Positions 44,423-53,248 of a DNA stretch of 64,000 nucleotides are shown here, in pieces (the stretch's first letter is position 1; each line of letters starts with the position of its first letter). This DNA comes from Nocardioides sp. CER19 (lineage in GTDB: Bacteria; Actinomycetota; Actinomycetes; Propionibacteriales; Nocardioidaceae), in assembly GCF_029846275.1 (NCBI RefSeq), contig NZ_JARVWS010000003.1, forward strand, positions 558,001-622,000, in the 5' to 3' direction. The notes under the pieces are model-generated. The model worked only from the letters and a program-made list of their open reading frames with translations, made no database searches and was not told where the DNA came from. The position numbers and the translations under genes are program-made.

Positions 44423-45651
44423 GCACCTTTCCTGCCGGCCTGGTGGCGGCGCAGCTCGGCTTTGGCGAGGGCGTTCTTGTGTACCTCGTCGGGGCCGTCG
44501 GCGAACCGCAGCGTGCGGACGCCGGCGTACATCGCGGCCAGCGGGAAGTCCTGCGAGAGGCCGCCCGCACCGTGCACCTGGATGGCCTTGTCGAGGATCC
44601 ACTGCACGGTCGCCGGCGTGGCGATCTTGATCGCCTGGATCTCGGAGTGCGCGCCCTTGTTGCCGACGGTGTCCATCAGCCACGCGGTCTTGAGCACCAG
44701 CAGGCGCAGCTGCTCGATCCGGACCCGCGACTCGGCGATCCAGTCGCGGACGACGCCCTGGTCGGCGATCGGGCGTCCGAAGGCGACGCGCGAGGAGGCT
44801 CGGGCGCACATCAGCTCGATCGCCCGCTCGGCGACGCCGATCGAGCGCATGCAGTGGTGGATGCGGCCGGGACCGAGCCGCGCCTGGGCGATCGCGAAGC
44901 CGGCGCCCTCCTCGCCGATGAGGTTCTCGACCGGCACCCGCACGTCGGTGAAGGACAGCTCGGCGTGGCCGCCGTGGTCGTGGTCGTCGTACCCGAGGAC
45001 GTGCATGCCGCGCTTCACCTCCAGGCCGGGGGTGTCGCGCGGGACGAGAATCATCGACTGCTGCCGGTGGCGGGCGGCGCCCGGGTCGGTCTTGCCCATC
45101 ACGATGAAGATGCGGCAATTGGGGTTCATGGCGCCAGTGATCCACCACTTGCGGCCGTTGATGACGTAGGAGTCGCCGTCACGAACGATGCTGAGCTGGA
45201 TGTTGGTGGCGTCGGAGGAGGCGACGTCGGGCTCGGTCATGGCGAACGCCGACCGGATCCGGCCGTCGAGGAGCGGCTCGAGCCACTTCTCCTTCTGCGC
45301 CTCGGTGCCGAACTGGTGCAGCACCTCCATGTTGCCCGTGTCCGGTGCTGCACAGTTGAGGGCCGCAGGTGCCAATGCGCCACTTCGTCCAGTGATCTCG
45401 GCCAGCGGCGCGTACTGCAGGTTGGTCAACCCGGCACCTTGCTGTCCGGGCAGGAAGAGATTCCACAGGCCTCGGCCGCGGGCTTCTTCCCGAACCTTCT
45501 TGAGAAGAGGTGCCGAGTCCCAGGCCCAGATGTTCTCGAGCGAGTTGACCTGCTCCTCGAACGCACGCTCATTGGGGTAGATGTGGCCATCCATGAAGTC
45601 GAGCAGGTTCTCGATCAGGCCGCTGGTGCGCGGGTCGTACTGGAAGTCCAT
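44419..45651 (-). CDS. Acyl-CoA dehydrogenase, ACAD10/11-like
   Basis: 410 residues. [92 protein letters not shown], and [35 protein letters not shown] are the pattern of the ACAD10/11 and LvaC branch. In that branch the enzyme acts on a 4-phospho-acyl-CoA and eliminates phosphate. The gene directly upstream is an APH-type kinase, the partner such chemistry needs; they overlap by one base (TGATG). Substrate assignment is inference. Confidence 0.88.
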   Translation of the reverse strand: MDFQYDPRTSGLIENLLDFMDGHIYPNERAFEEQVNSLENIWAWDSAPLLKKVREEARGRGLWNLFLPGQQGAGLTNLQYAPLAEITGRSGALAPAALNCAAPDTGNMEVLHQFGTEAQKEKWLEPLLDGRIRSAFAMTEPDVASSDATNIQLSIVRDGDSYVINGRKWWITGAMNPNCRIFIVMGKTDPGAARHRQQSMILVPRDTPGLEVKRGMHVLGYDDHDHGGHAELSFTDVRVPVENLIGEEGAGFAIAQARLGPGRIHHCMRSIGVAERAIELMCARASSRVAFGRPIADQGVVRDWIAESRVRIEQLRLLVLKTAWLMDTVGNKGAHSEIQAIKIATPATVQWILDKAIQVHGAGGLSQDFPLAAMYAGVRTLRFADGPDEVHKNALAKAELRRHQAGRKGA

Positions 45652-46682
45652 CAGTAGGTCTCCTTCAAAGCCGAGAGGCCGGCAGCAAGCAGGGGGTCGA
45701 TGGCTTGACCGATGGTGTCGAACCCCTCCCCGACCGTCTTGCCTTGCAGGTGGCGGAAGTGGATGCCTTCGAGGATGGTGGCGAGTTTGAAGGCCGCCAG
45801 CCCGAGGTAGAAGCCGAACCGCGAGAGGTCTCGCTCGCTCCCGCGTCCGTAGCGTGCGATCACCTCGGCCTCATTGAGGAAGCCTGGCGACGAGGCCGCG
45901 CTGGTCGCACCGTTGTCGAGCATCAGGTCCAGCCGGTGGTAGGTGATCATCAGAGCGAGGTCCGTCAGCGGATCGCCGAGCGTCGCCATCTCCCAGTCGA
46001 GGACTGCGGTGACGCGATCGCCCTCGTCGACGAGAATGTTGTCCAGCCGATAGTCACCGTGCACGATGCCCGTCGCGGACTCGCTCGGGACAGCACCGAG
46101 AAGCTTCTGGTGAAGCTCGTCTGCGGCGGGCAGATCGCGTGTGTAGGACGCGTCCAGTTGCTTCTTCCAGCGTCCGACCTGTCGAGCGAGGAAGCCGTCG
46201 GTCTTGCCGAAGTCCGAGAGCCCAACGGCAGCGGGGTCAACCGCGTGCAGGGCGGCAAGGGTGTCGACAAGGCGCTCGGTGATGCGTCGGGTGCGGTCGG
46301 CGCCGAGGGTTGCTAGTTCGTCCCTAGTCCGATACGGCGTTCCCGCAACCTGCTCCATCAGGTAGAACGGCGCGCCAAGGACGGCCGTGTCTGTGCAGAG
46401 CGCATAGGTCTGAGGGACCGGAACTGCGGTGTCTTGTAGCGCACTCAGCACCCGGTATTCGCGGCCCATGTCATGCGCGGTCGCTAGGACGTGGCCTAGA
46501 GGCGGTCGGCGGAGGATCCAGTGGCGGCTGCCGTCGGTCACCGAGTAGGTGAGGTTCGACCGTCCGCCGGCGACGAGTGAGGCTTCCAGCGGGCGCTCGG
46601 ATGCCAGGTTCGGCGCAGCTTCTGCGATCCAGTCAGTGAGGCGTTCGAGGTCAAGACCCGGGAGCTGCTTCTTCTCGGTCAT
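45651..46682 (-). CDS. APH-type phosphotransferase, ACAD10/LvaA-like
   Basis: 343 residues from ATG 46682 ([15 protein letters not shown]), overlapping the MaoC stop by four bases. Kinase fold with [24 protein letters not shown] (ATP loop and Lys/Arg), catalytic [13 protein letters not shown] and metal-binding [10 protein letters not shown]. This aminoglycoside-phosphotransferase branch is not an antibiotic-resistance enzyme: homologues phosphorylate the 4-hydroxyl of 4-hydroxyacyl-CoAs. It lies directly before the ACAD10/11-like dehydrogenase. Confidence 0.88.
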   Translation of the reverse strand: MTEKKQLPGLDLERLTDWIAEAAPNLASERPLEASLVAGGRSNLTYSVTDGSRHWILRRPPLGHVLATAHDMGREYRVLSALQDTAVPVPQTYALCTDTAVLGAPFYLMEQVAGTPYRTRDELATLGADRTRRITERLVDTLAALHAVDPAAVGLSDFGKTDGFLARQVGRWKKQLDASYTRDLPAADELHQKLLGAVPSESATGIVHGDYRLDNILVDEGDRVTAVLDWEMATLGDPLTDLALMITYHRLDLMLDNGATSAASSPGFLNEAEVIARYGRGSERDLSRFGFYLGLAAFKLATILEGIHFRHLQGKTVGEGFDTIGQAIDPLLAAGLSALKETY

Positions 46683-47131
46683 GGCACCAGCAGGCTCACG
46701 GTCTCGGCGACGCACACAGGCTTGTCGGCGCCCTCGCGCTCCACGGTCACCCGTGTCACGAGTTGATGACCGTTTCCGCTGGCTTCGACGCTGACCAGTT
46801 CGACGCCCGCCCTCACACGTGAGCCGACGGGGACGGGAGCAGGGAAGCGGACCTTGTTCGATCCATAGTTAACCGCCATCGACGTCCCGTCCACGGTGTA
46901 GACCTGACCGACGAGGTGCGGGAGCAGCGACAAGGTGAGGTAGCCGTGGGCGACGGTCGCTCCGAACGGTCCGGCCTGTGCCCGCGCGGCGTCAACGTGG
47001 ATCCACTGATGGTCGCCGGTGGCCTCCGCGAAGAGGTCGATCTGATGCTGAGTGATCTCATGCCAATCCGACTGGCCTAGATGCTCGCCCACCGCGGCGC
47101 GGACCTCGTCGACCGAAGTGAAGCGCCTCAT
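46679..47131 (-). CDS. MaoC-family enoyl-CoA hydratase
   Basis: 150 residues, single hot-dog domain. The R-hydratase active-site block FAEATGDHQWIHVDAARAQAGPFGATVAHGYLTLSLLPHL is complete, including Asp and His. It hydrates a 2-enoyl-CoA to the 3-hydroxyacyl-CoA. It is coupled by four-base overlaps to the kinase behind it and the FabG-like gene before it, which supplies the next oxidation. Confidence 0.9.
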   Translation of the reverse strand: MRRFTSVDEVRAAVGEHLGQSDWHEITQHQIDLFAEATGDHQWIHVDAARAQAGPFGATVAHGYLTLSLLPHLVGQVYTVDGTSMAVNYGSNKVRFPAPVPVGSRVRAGVELVSVEASGNGHQLVTRVTVEREGADKPVCVAETVSLLVP

Positions 47132-47889
47132 CCCTGCGGCCCACCCGCGACGTAGATGATCTGACCAGACACGAACCCGGCCCCCTCGCTGGCTAGGAAC
47201 GAGACCGCGTGAGCGATGTCGTCAGGGACGCCGGTGCGGCGCACCGCGATCCCTTCAGCCGCAGCCGCCTTGAAATCTTCGAAGCCCATCCCGATGCGGG
47301 CCGCTGTCTGGGCGGTCATCTCGGTCTCGATGAAGCCCGGCGCGATGGAGTTCACCGTGACACCGAACTTGCCGAGCTCGAGAGCAAGGGTCTTCGTGAA
47401 GCCTTGCAGCCCCGCCTTGGCAGCGGAGTAGTTGGCCTGCCCGCGGTTGCCGAGGGCTGAGTTGCTGGACATGTTGACGATGCGCCCGAAACCGGCCTGG
47501 GTCATGTAGCCCTGCGTGGCTCGGCTCATCAGGAAGGCCCCGCGAAGGTGGACACTCATGACGGCGTCCCAATCGTCGACCGTCATCTTGAAGAGCAGGT
47601 TGTCACGGATGATTCCGGCGTTGTTGACCAGCACCGTCGGCTCGCCGAGGTCTGCGACGATGCGCTCGACGGCGCTCGAGACGGCGGCTTCGTCGGCGAC
47701 GTCGGCGCCGAAGGCACCGGCCTCGCCGCCGGCTGACTTGATGGCGTCGACGGTGGCCGAGCACGCCGATTCGTCGAGGTCGACGACGGCGACTCGCAGG
47801 CCGTCGGAGGCAAGGCGGCGTGCGATCGCCGCGCCGATCCCTCGTGCAGCGCCCGTCACGATTGCTGTGCGGGGGGTGTTGTCGCTCAT
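47128..47889 (-). CDS. SDR, 3-oxoacyl reductase/3-hydroxyacyl-CoA dehydrogenase type
   Basis: 253 residues, FabG-like: TGAARGIGAAIA, VNNAGI, catalytic Ser in NMSSNSALG, YSAAK, and FLASEGAGFVSGQIIYVAGGPQG. Beside a MaoC hydratase and in an operon with a thiolase it probably oxidises the 3-hydroxyacyl-CoA to the 3-oxoacyl-CoA. Confidence 0.88.
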   Translation of the reverse strand: MSDNTPRTAIVTGAARGIGAAIARRLASDGLRVAVVDLDESACSATVDAIKSAGGEAGAFGADVADEAAVSSAVERIVADLGEPTVLVNNAGIIRDNLLFKMTVDDWDAVMSVHLRGAFLMSRATQGYMTQAGFGRIVNMSSNSALGNRGQANYSAAKAGLQGFTKTLALELGKFGVTVNSIAPGFIETEMTAQTAARIGMGFEDFKAAAAEGIAVRRTGVPDDIAHAVSFLASEGAGFVSGQIIYVAGGPQG

Positions 47890-48557
47890 TCGTAAACTCC
47901 TGCAGGTTCGTTGATGTTGATGAGGTGTGGCAGAGCCTCAGCGAGGGCTGTGCGGGTGGCGGCGGGGTCGGTGTGGAGAATCGCCGGCATCCCGATCGCC
48001 CGGGCGCCTTCGACGTTGGGCTCTGCGTCGTCGACGAAGATGGCGTTGCTTGGCTCGACGCCCAAGCGGCCCAGCGCCAGCCGATAGATGGCGGCGTCTG
48101 GCTTGCGCAGGCCCACTTCGCCCGAAATCACGACCTCGTCGAAGGAGGCGTCGATGCGCTGCCGCGGGTACGTGTTGCCCCAGCTGTTCGAGACGAGCGC
48201 GACCTTCAGGCCGGACTCGCGAAGTTGCGCGACAAGCTCGAACATCGACGAGTCCGGTTGCATCCGTGCAAACAGCCTCTGCAAGACGCCGACCGGCTTG
48301 ACCGGGCTGCCGTCGAGTGTGCTGAGCTCGGCGGCGAGCAGTGCGTCGAAGTCAGGAATGCTCAGGTCACCGGTCTCGAGGCGATGGATCGGTGTTCCGG
48401 ACGGAGCGGTGCGCCCGAGCCATGCCTTGAGTACCCGACTGAAGGACGTCGGCTCGATTCCGTCGGCCGTGAGCCAGGCAGCGATTGACTCGCTTACCGG
48501 TGTCGTCAGCACGCCCCCGTAATCGAAGAGGATCGCCTGGGGTGCTGGCGCCGTCAT
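47886..48557 (-). CDS. HAD-superfamily hydrolase, ACAD10-like N-domain type
   Basis: 223 residues. HAD motif I is ILFDYGGVLTTP, motif II VSNSWGN, motif III KPDAAIYRLALGRLG and motif IV IFVDDAEPNVEGARAIGM. The acid/base Asp two residues after the nucleophile is Gly (DYG), as in the epoxide-hydrolase/ACAD10 N-domain branch, so phosphatase activity may be altered or absent. The same three modules (HAD, APH, ACAD) occur fused in human ACAD10. It overlaps its neighbours by four bases on both sides. Confidence 0.85.
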   Translation of the reverse strand: MTAPAPQAILFDYGGVLTTPVSESIAAWLTADGIEPTSFSRVLKAWLGRTAPSGTPIHRLETGDLSIPDFDALLAAELSTLDGSPVKPVGVLQRLFARMQPDSSMFELVAQLRESGLKVALVSNSWGNTYPRQRIDASFDEVVISGEVGLRKPDAAIYRLALGRLGVEPSNAIFVDDAEPNVEGARAIGMPAILHTDPAATRTALAEALPHLININEPAGVYE

Positions 48558-49330
48558 GAGGCTCTTCCCTCAAGCTGCTGCTGGACCTTGTTCATCTGTC
48601 GTAGCCATCGGTCCGGCGCGGCGGCCCGAGCCGCGTAGTAGCGCCCGACCTCGGCGTGTGGAAGGACGAAGAACCGGTCGAGCGCGATCGAGCGCATGCA
48701 CTCATCGGCAACCTGCTCCGGTTCGACGACGGTGTCGCGACCCACGAGCTGTTGAAGGTTTCCGAGGTTGTCGTACATGCGGGTGTTCACGCCCTGCGGG
48801 CAGATGGCGTGGACGTCGATGCCCCGGTGTCGGTAGGTGGCCGAGAGCCACTCGGCGAATGCGACAGCGCCATGCTTGGTCACGGAGTAGACGGGGCTGC
48901 CGAGCATTGTGAGCACTCCGGCGGCCGAGGCCGTCACGACGAATCTGCCGCGACCGCGTTCAAGCCATTCGGGCAGCAGTAGGCGCGCGGCCCGGACGTG
49001 CGCCATGACGTTGATCTCGTGGGCAAGGGCCCAGTCAGACTCTGAGGCCTCAAGTCCGCGACCCACGTCGATTCCGGCATTCGCGAACCAGCTGTCGATG
49101 CCGCCCAGCCGGTCGTGAGCCTGGTCCACGAGCGTCGCGAGCCCACCCTCACTTGCAGCGTCTCCCGGGAGCGGGATACCGCCGATGGCGGACGCGACCT
49201 GTTCGGCGGCCCCGCCGTCCAGATCGTTGACGACAACCGTCGCACCATCGGCAGCCAACCGTGTGGCGAGGGCTCGGCCGATACCGTTCCCTGCGCCAGT
49301 GACAACGGCGCGCGTGCCGGCGACGGTCAT
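48554..49330 (-). CDS. Short-chain dehydrogenase/reductase
   Basis: 258 residues with TGAGNGIGRALA, ANAG in SWFANAGIDVG, Ser in VVTASAAGVL and YSVTK. The C-terminal part (CMRSIALDRFFVLPHAEVGRYYAARAAAPDRWLRQMNKVQQQL) is longer than in FabG and typical of a SDR branch often found with acyl-CoA genes. Substrate unknown. Coupled to HAD and SDR neighbours by four-base overlaps. Confidence 0.87.
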   Translation of the reverse strand: MTVAGTRAVVTGAGNGIGRALATRLAADGATVVVNDLDGGAAEQVASAIGGIPLPGDAASEGGLATLVDQAHDRLGGIDSWFANAGIDVGRGLEASESDWALAHEINVMAHVRAARLLLPEWLERGRGRFVVTASAAGVLTMLGSPVYSVTKHGAVAFAEWLSATYRHRGIDVHAICPQGVNTRMYDNLGNLQQLVGRDTVVEPEQVADECMRSIALDRFFVLPHAEVGRYYAARAAAPDRWLRQMNKVQQQLEGRAS

Positions 49331-50082
49331 TCGACGCCGCCTGTGAGGGTTAGACCGCCATCGATCACGATGGTCTGGCCTGTCAGCCAGGCTGCGTCCT
49401 TGGAGAGCAGGAAGCCGACGACGCTGCCGATGTCCTCCGGCTCGCCCAGTCGCCTGAGCGGATACTGCGCCGCGACGGTCTCTTCACGACCCTCGTAGAG
49501 CGCGGTCGCAAACTTTGTCTTGACCACGGCAGGCGCGACCGCATTGACCCTGATGGTCGGGCCGAGTTCGACCGCGAGCTCTTCGGTCAGGTGGATGAGC
49601 ATGGCCTTGCTTGCGCCGTACAGCGCGATCCCGGGGGCGGGCTTGAGGCCTGCGACGGAGGCGACGTTGACGATCGCCCCTCCATGCTCCTTCATCCAGA
49701 GCCGGTGGATCTGCTGGACCCAGGAAAGAGCGGCGATGCAGTTGACGTCGATGACCTTCCGGGCTGCGTCGAGGGGCAGTTCCGTCAGCGGGCCATAGGC
49801 GGGGTTGATGCCGGTATTGTTGACCAGCAGGTCGGCACTTCCGAAGGTGTCGATGGCGCGTGAGATGACCTCGACCTGGTGGTCGAGGTCCGCTGCGTGG
49901 CCAGCAACGCCGAGGGCGTTGTCTAGGCCACCGAGAGACTGGACGGCCTCGTCGAGGGCCTCGGCCTTGCGGGCCGTGATGACAACCTTTGCGCCGTCGG
50001 CGACGAGCCGCTCGGCGATGGCAAGGCCGATGCCACGGCTGGCTCCCGTGACGATGGCGGTCTTCCCGGTGAATCGGGACAT
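49327..50082 (-). CDS. Short-chain dehydrogenase/reductase
   Basis: 251 residues: TGASRGIGLAIAERL, VNNTG in place of NNAG, Ser in NVASVAGLK, YGASK, and GQTIVIDGGLTLTGG. Classical NAD(P) SDR of 3-oxoacyl-type similarity. One of three SDRs in the operon, so at least one probably handles the 4-oxo/4-hydroxy step and one the 3-hydroxyacyl step; which is which is not readable here. It follows the thiolase gene by 36 bases. Confidence 0.87.
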   Translation of the reverse strand: MSRFTGKTAIVTGASRGIGLAIAERLVADGAKVVITARKAEALDEAVQSLGGLDNALGVAGHAADLDHQVEVISRAIDTFGSADLLVNNTGINPAYGPLTELPLDAARKVIDVNCIAALSWVQQIHRLWMKEHGGAIVNVASVAGLKPAPGIALYGASKAMLIHLTEELAVELGPTIRVNAVAPAVVKTKFATALYEGREETVAAQYPLRRLGEPEDIGSVVGFLLSKDAAWLTGQTIVIDGGLTLTGGVE

Positions 50083-50118
50083 GTGTCGTGCTCCTGGGGA
50101 TTCTGTAGTGAGGGCGGG

Positions 50119-51345
50119 TCAGCTCAGGCGCTCGAGGACCATGGCCATCCCCATGCCGCCGCCGACGCACATGGACTCGACGCCGAACTGCTTGTCGTGC
50201 CACTGCAAGGAGTTGATGAGGGTGGTCGTGATGCGAGCGCCCGTCATGCCGAACGGGTGGCCGATCGCGATCGCGCCACCGTTGACGTTGAGCTTCTCGA
50301 GGGGGATGTCGAGCTGCTGGGCCGAGCCGAGGGACTGGACGGCGAAGGCCTCGTTGATCTCGAACAGGTCGATGTCGTCGATGGTCAGGCCCGCGCTGTT
50401 GAGTGCGGCGGGGATGGCCTCGACCGGCCCCAGGCCCATGATCTCCGGCGAAAGGCCAGTGACTGAGGTCGAGACGATGCGGGCCAAGGGCCTCAGGCCA
50501 AGGTCGCGGGCCTTCGTGTCGGACATGATGACGAGCGCGGCGGCGCCGTCGTTGAGCGGGCAGGCGTTTCCGGCGGTGACCGTGCCGTCGGGGCGGAACA
50601 CCGGCTGCAGTGCGCTGACGGCCTCGAGGGTGACGCCCGGCCGCGGCCCGTCGTCTGCGCTCACCTTGCTCCCGTCAGCAACTGTGACAGGCGTGATCTC
50701 GCGGGCCCAGAAGCCCTCGGCGATGCGCTGCTCCGCTAGGTTCTGGCTACGGACGGCGAACTCGTCCTGCTCCTGTCGGCTCATGCCGATGATCTGCTGG
50801 ACGTTCTCGGCTGTCTGGCCCATCGCGATGTACACGTCCGGGAGCTCGCCGTCGAGGCGGGGATCGGTCCAGGTCTCGGCGTCCGCCTTCGAGCGTACGT
50901 GCGTTCGGTGCGTGGCGTCAGCGAAGCGGGGGTTGAGCAGATCCTGACCCTCGATGTAATCGGAGTTGCCCTTGAAGAAGCGGCTCACCGTCTCCACGCC
51001 GGCCGAGATGTAGGCGTCACCTTCGCCTGCCTTGATCGCGTGGAATGCCATCCGGGTCGTCTGCAGGGAGGACGAGCAGTATCGGGTGACGCTGGTGCCG
51101 GGCAGGTGGTCGTATCCGAGCAGGACGGCCAGGTTGCGGCCCATGTTCCATCCCTGCTCACCTCCGGGGAGCCCGCAGCCGAGGATCAAGTCGGAGATGT
51201 CGCGAGGATCGAGGGCAGGCACCTTGTCGAGTGCGGCGCGCACGATCTGAGCGGCGAGATCGTCGGGACGCTCATCCTTCAGCGAGCCCTTGAAGGCACG
51301 GCCGATCGGTGAGCGAGCGGTCGAGACGATGACGGCTTCAGGCAC
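50119..51345 (-). CDS. Acetyl-CoA acetyltransferase (thiolase)
   Basis: 408 residues from GTG 51345 (VPEAVIVSTARSPIGRAFKG). The acylated Cys is C90 in TRYCSSSLQTTRMAF; the catalytic His is in NGGAIAIGHPFGMTGARI and the second Cys in MCVGGGMGMAMVLERL, all intact. It cleaves a 3-oxoacyl-CoA, closing the beta-oxidation-like route of the operon. It is the first gene of the operon, with a TetR-type operator 16 bases before its start. Confidence 0.92.
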   Translation of the reverse strand: MPEAVIVSTARSPIGRAFKGSLKDERPDDLAAQIVRAALDKVPALDPRDISDLILGCGLPGGEQGWNMGRNLAVLLGYDHLPGTSVTRYCSSSLQTTRMAFHAIKAGEGDAYISAGVETVSRFFKGNSDYIEGQDLLNPRFADATHRTHVRSKADAETWTDPRLDGELPDVYIAMGQTAENVQQIIGMSRQEQDEFAVRSQNLAEQRIAEGFWAREITPVTVADGSKVSADDGPRPGVTLEAVSALQPVFRPDGTVTAGNACPLNDGAAALVIMSDTKARDLGLRPLARIVSTSVTGLSPEIMGLGPVEAIPAALNSAGLTIDDIDLFEINEAFAVQSLGSAQQLDIPLEKLNVNGGAIAIGHPFGMTGARITTTLINSLQWHDKQFGVESMCVGGGMGMAMVLERLS

Positions 51346-51360
51346 TTGACTCTCACAATC

Positions 51361-51374
51361 TAAGCGGTCGCTTA
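51361..51374. promoter_or_regulatory. TetR-type operator between thiolase and TetR genes
   Basis: TAAGCGGTCGCTTA is a perfect inverted repeat around a central GT. It lies in the 113-base divergent gap, 16 bases from the thiolase start. TNAGCG-NN-CGCTNA sites are common for actinobacterial TetR regulators of acyl-CoA genes. Confidence 0.8.
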
Positions 51375-51458
51375 CTTTTGATGTCAGTATCGTGCCGCTC
51401 GGCGGATGTGGCGTCAAGCAGTTCGACGACCTGACCCGAGGGAGGAGAGAAGAGGCAC

Positions 51459-52082
51459 ATGGCATCTGAGACTGCGAGGGGCTACCGCAAAGGCGCCGAG
51501 ACCCGGTTACGCATCGAGGAAGCAGCTGCAGCGGCGTTCGCGACCCGCGGCTTCCACGGCACTTCGACTCGCGACATCGCCGCGGCCGCGGGCATGAGTC
51601 CTGCCGCCGTCTACATCCACCATGGTTCCAAGGAGAACCTTCTCTTCGTTCTCTCCCGGGATGGTCATCGTCACATCCTGGAACTGGTCCAGGATGCCGC
51701 CAGAAGCCGAGAGGGCGCCCAGGCCCAATTGGAGGAGGTGGCTCGGGCCTTCGCTGAGGATCACGCTCGTCATCACGTCCGTGCCCGGCTGGTGAACTAC
51801 GAGCTCCTGGCCTTGGAGCCCGCGCACTTGGACGAGATCTTGGGGTTGCGCGAGGCGATCGCGCGTGAGCTCGTCACCATCGTGGAGCGAGGAGTCGCCG
51901 ACGGGGTCTTCGCCACCAGCGATACGCATATGGCGGCGAACGCAGTCATGTCACTCGGCATCGACGTCGCGCGCTGGTACCGCGATGGCAGTTCTTGGAC
52001 GCCTGAGAGAGTCGGCGCCTTCTACGCCGATATGGCGCTGCGGATGCTGGGCGCACGACGGCCGCCTGCCACGCCCGCCTAG
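51459..52082 (+). CDS. TetR-family regulator of the acyl-CoA operon
   Basis: 207 residues. TetR helix-turn-helix at about 15-60 (RLRIEEAAAAAFATRGFHGTSTRDIAAAAGMSPAAVYIHHGSKENLLFVL), ligand domain after. It is transcribed away from the nine-gene acyl-CoA operon and the palindrome at 51361 lies between them, so it most likely represses the operon until a pathway acyl-CoA binds. Start ATG 51459 follows GGGAGGAG. Confidence 0.9.
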   Translation: MASETARGYRKGAETRLRIEEAAAAAFATRGFHGTSTRDIAAAAGMSPAAVYIHHGSKENLLFVLSRDGHRHILELVQDAARSREGAQAQLEEVARAFAEDHARHHVRARLVNYELLALEPAHLDEILGLREAIARELVTIVERGVADGVFATSDTHMAANAVMSLGIDVARWYRDGSSWTPERVGAFYADMALRMLGARRPPATPA

Positions 52083-52100
52083 GCCCTACGGGGAGGCAGG

Positions 52101-52120
52101 CCGCGGTCCGAGGTCCGCGG
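52101..52120. terminator. Possible hairpin between convergent regulator genes
   Basis: CCGCGG at 52101-52106 and 52115-52120 are self-complementary arms with an 8-base spacer, between the stops of the TetR gene and the AraC-type gene. Short but GC-only. Confidence 0.4.
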
Positions 52121-52128
52121 GCCGGAAG

Positions 52129-53094
52129 TCAGGAGGCGACGGCGTCCTGTGCGGACACCTCGTTGCGGAACGCCGTCGTGGTCATCCCGTACGTGCGCTT
52201 GAACTCCCGGCAGAAGTGACTGACGTCTGCGTACCCCCACTGGGTGGCGATCGCCTGCACAGTGCGCGAGGTCAACGCGAGGTCTTGACGGGCACGCTCT
52301 AGCCGGAGGGCTCGGACCATGTCGCCAAACGTGCCGCCGGAGTCGGAGAAGAGGCGGTGAAGGGATCGAACCGAGATTCCGTGTGCTGCGGCCGCATCGA
52401 CAGGACTGATCGTGCCGTCCGAGAGTCGACTGGTGACCCAGTCCTCCACCTTGCGCTTCATGGCTTCGCTCACGGCACCGGTCTCACTCCCTGATGTGTC
52501 GCGAAGCGTGCCGGTCAGGAGGCTGAGAACGGCATTGCGGATTGCGACTGCGTCGGGCAGCTCAACGTGTGGCGGCGCATTCAGCACGGAATCGATGACG
52601 CCGGCCAGGATGCGGGCCGACGGCTTGTCATCGACGCTCAAGGGTTCGGCTAGGTCGCGAACGCGGACGCCGAACCGTGCCAACGCGTCCTTGGGCACGA
52701 AGATGTAGCTCTGCTCGCGGGGCACGTTGACTGAGAAGTCGGCGATACTGCCGTTGTCCCAGATGCCGAGCATCGAGTTAGCTTCCTGGACCGAGGAGTC
52801 CCGTCGCGTCGTGAAGGTCTCTCCTCCGCCGTCCCAGGTGACGCCGAAGCCCACAAATTCTCCGGCCTCAGAGGCGGGCCGGAAGCGTCCGGCGTAGGGG
52901 GTGACCGTGTACCTCATCACGATGCAGTCGTCGATCCATCGACGCTGGAACTCGCCGCTGAATCCACGCTCGCCAGCGATCGGCCACACCGTGTCCCCGA
53001 GGAAGTTCTGCGCGCAGATTTGTCGCCACTCGTCGAACCCTTCAGTGGTTGACGGCCGGCCAAATCGGACTGTTTCGAGGGTGGAGTTGCCCAT
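52129..53094 (-). CDS. AraC-family regulator, mycofactocin-side paralogue 1
   Basis: 321 residues from ATG 53094 (GGGAGG eight bases before). N-terminal AraC-binding-like domain (WIDDCIVMRYTVTPYAGRFRP, VPREQSYIFVPKDALARFGVRV) and C-terminal double helix-turn-helix (AHGISVRSLHRLFSDSGGTFGDMVRALRLERARQDLALTSRTVQAIATQWGYADVSHFCREFKRTYGMTT). It is closely related along its whole length to the gene at 62731. It is last in the pdxS-aminotransferase-oxidase-mftE direction. A candidate binder of the 21-bp tandem elements. Confidence 0.9.
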   Translation of the reverse strand: MGNSTLETVRFGRPSTTEGFDEWRQICAQNFLGDTVWPIAGERGFSGEFQRRWIDDCIVMRYTVTPYAGRFRPASEAGEFVGFGVTWDGGGETFTTRRDSSVQEANSMLGIWDNGSIADFSVNVPREQSYIFVPKDALARFGVRVRDLAEPLSVDDKPSARILAGVIDSVLNAPPHVELPDAVAIRNAVLSLLTGTLRDTSGSETGAVSEAMKRKVEDWVTSRLSDGTISPVDAAAAHGISVRSLHRLFSDSGGTFGDMVRALRLERARQDLALTSRTVQAIATQWGYADVSHFCREFKRTYGMTTTAFRNEVSAQDAVAS

Positions 53095-53248
53095 CGAGTG
53101 CCTCCCGGGGTGTATCGCGGTCACTGCCGTCAGGTGCAGAGCGGTTCTGCAGTGCTCGGATGATCGCTGCGCCGCTTACCCGAGACCCTGACGTGACGGC
53201 GGCCACAATACATCCCCATATGACAAACACCACGGACGAGCCCAAGAC

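Noticed and set aside
45651..46682. Aminoglycoside resistance kinase
   Set aside because: The fold is shared, but position before an ACAD10/11-like gene and the DWE motif place it with acyl-CoA-linked kinases.
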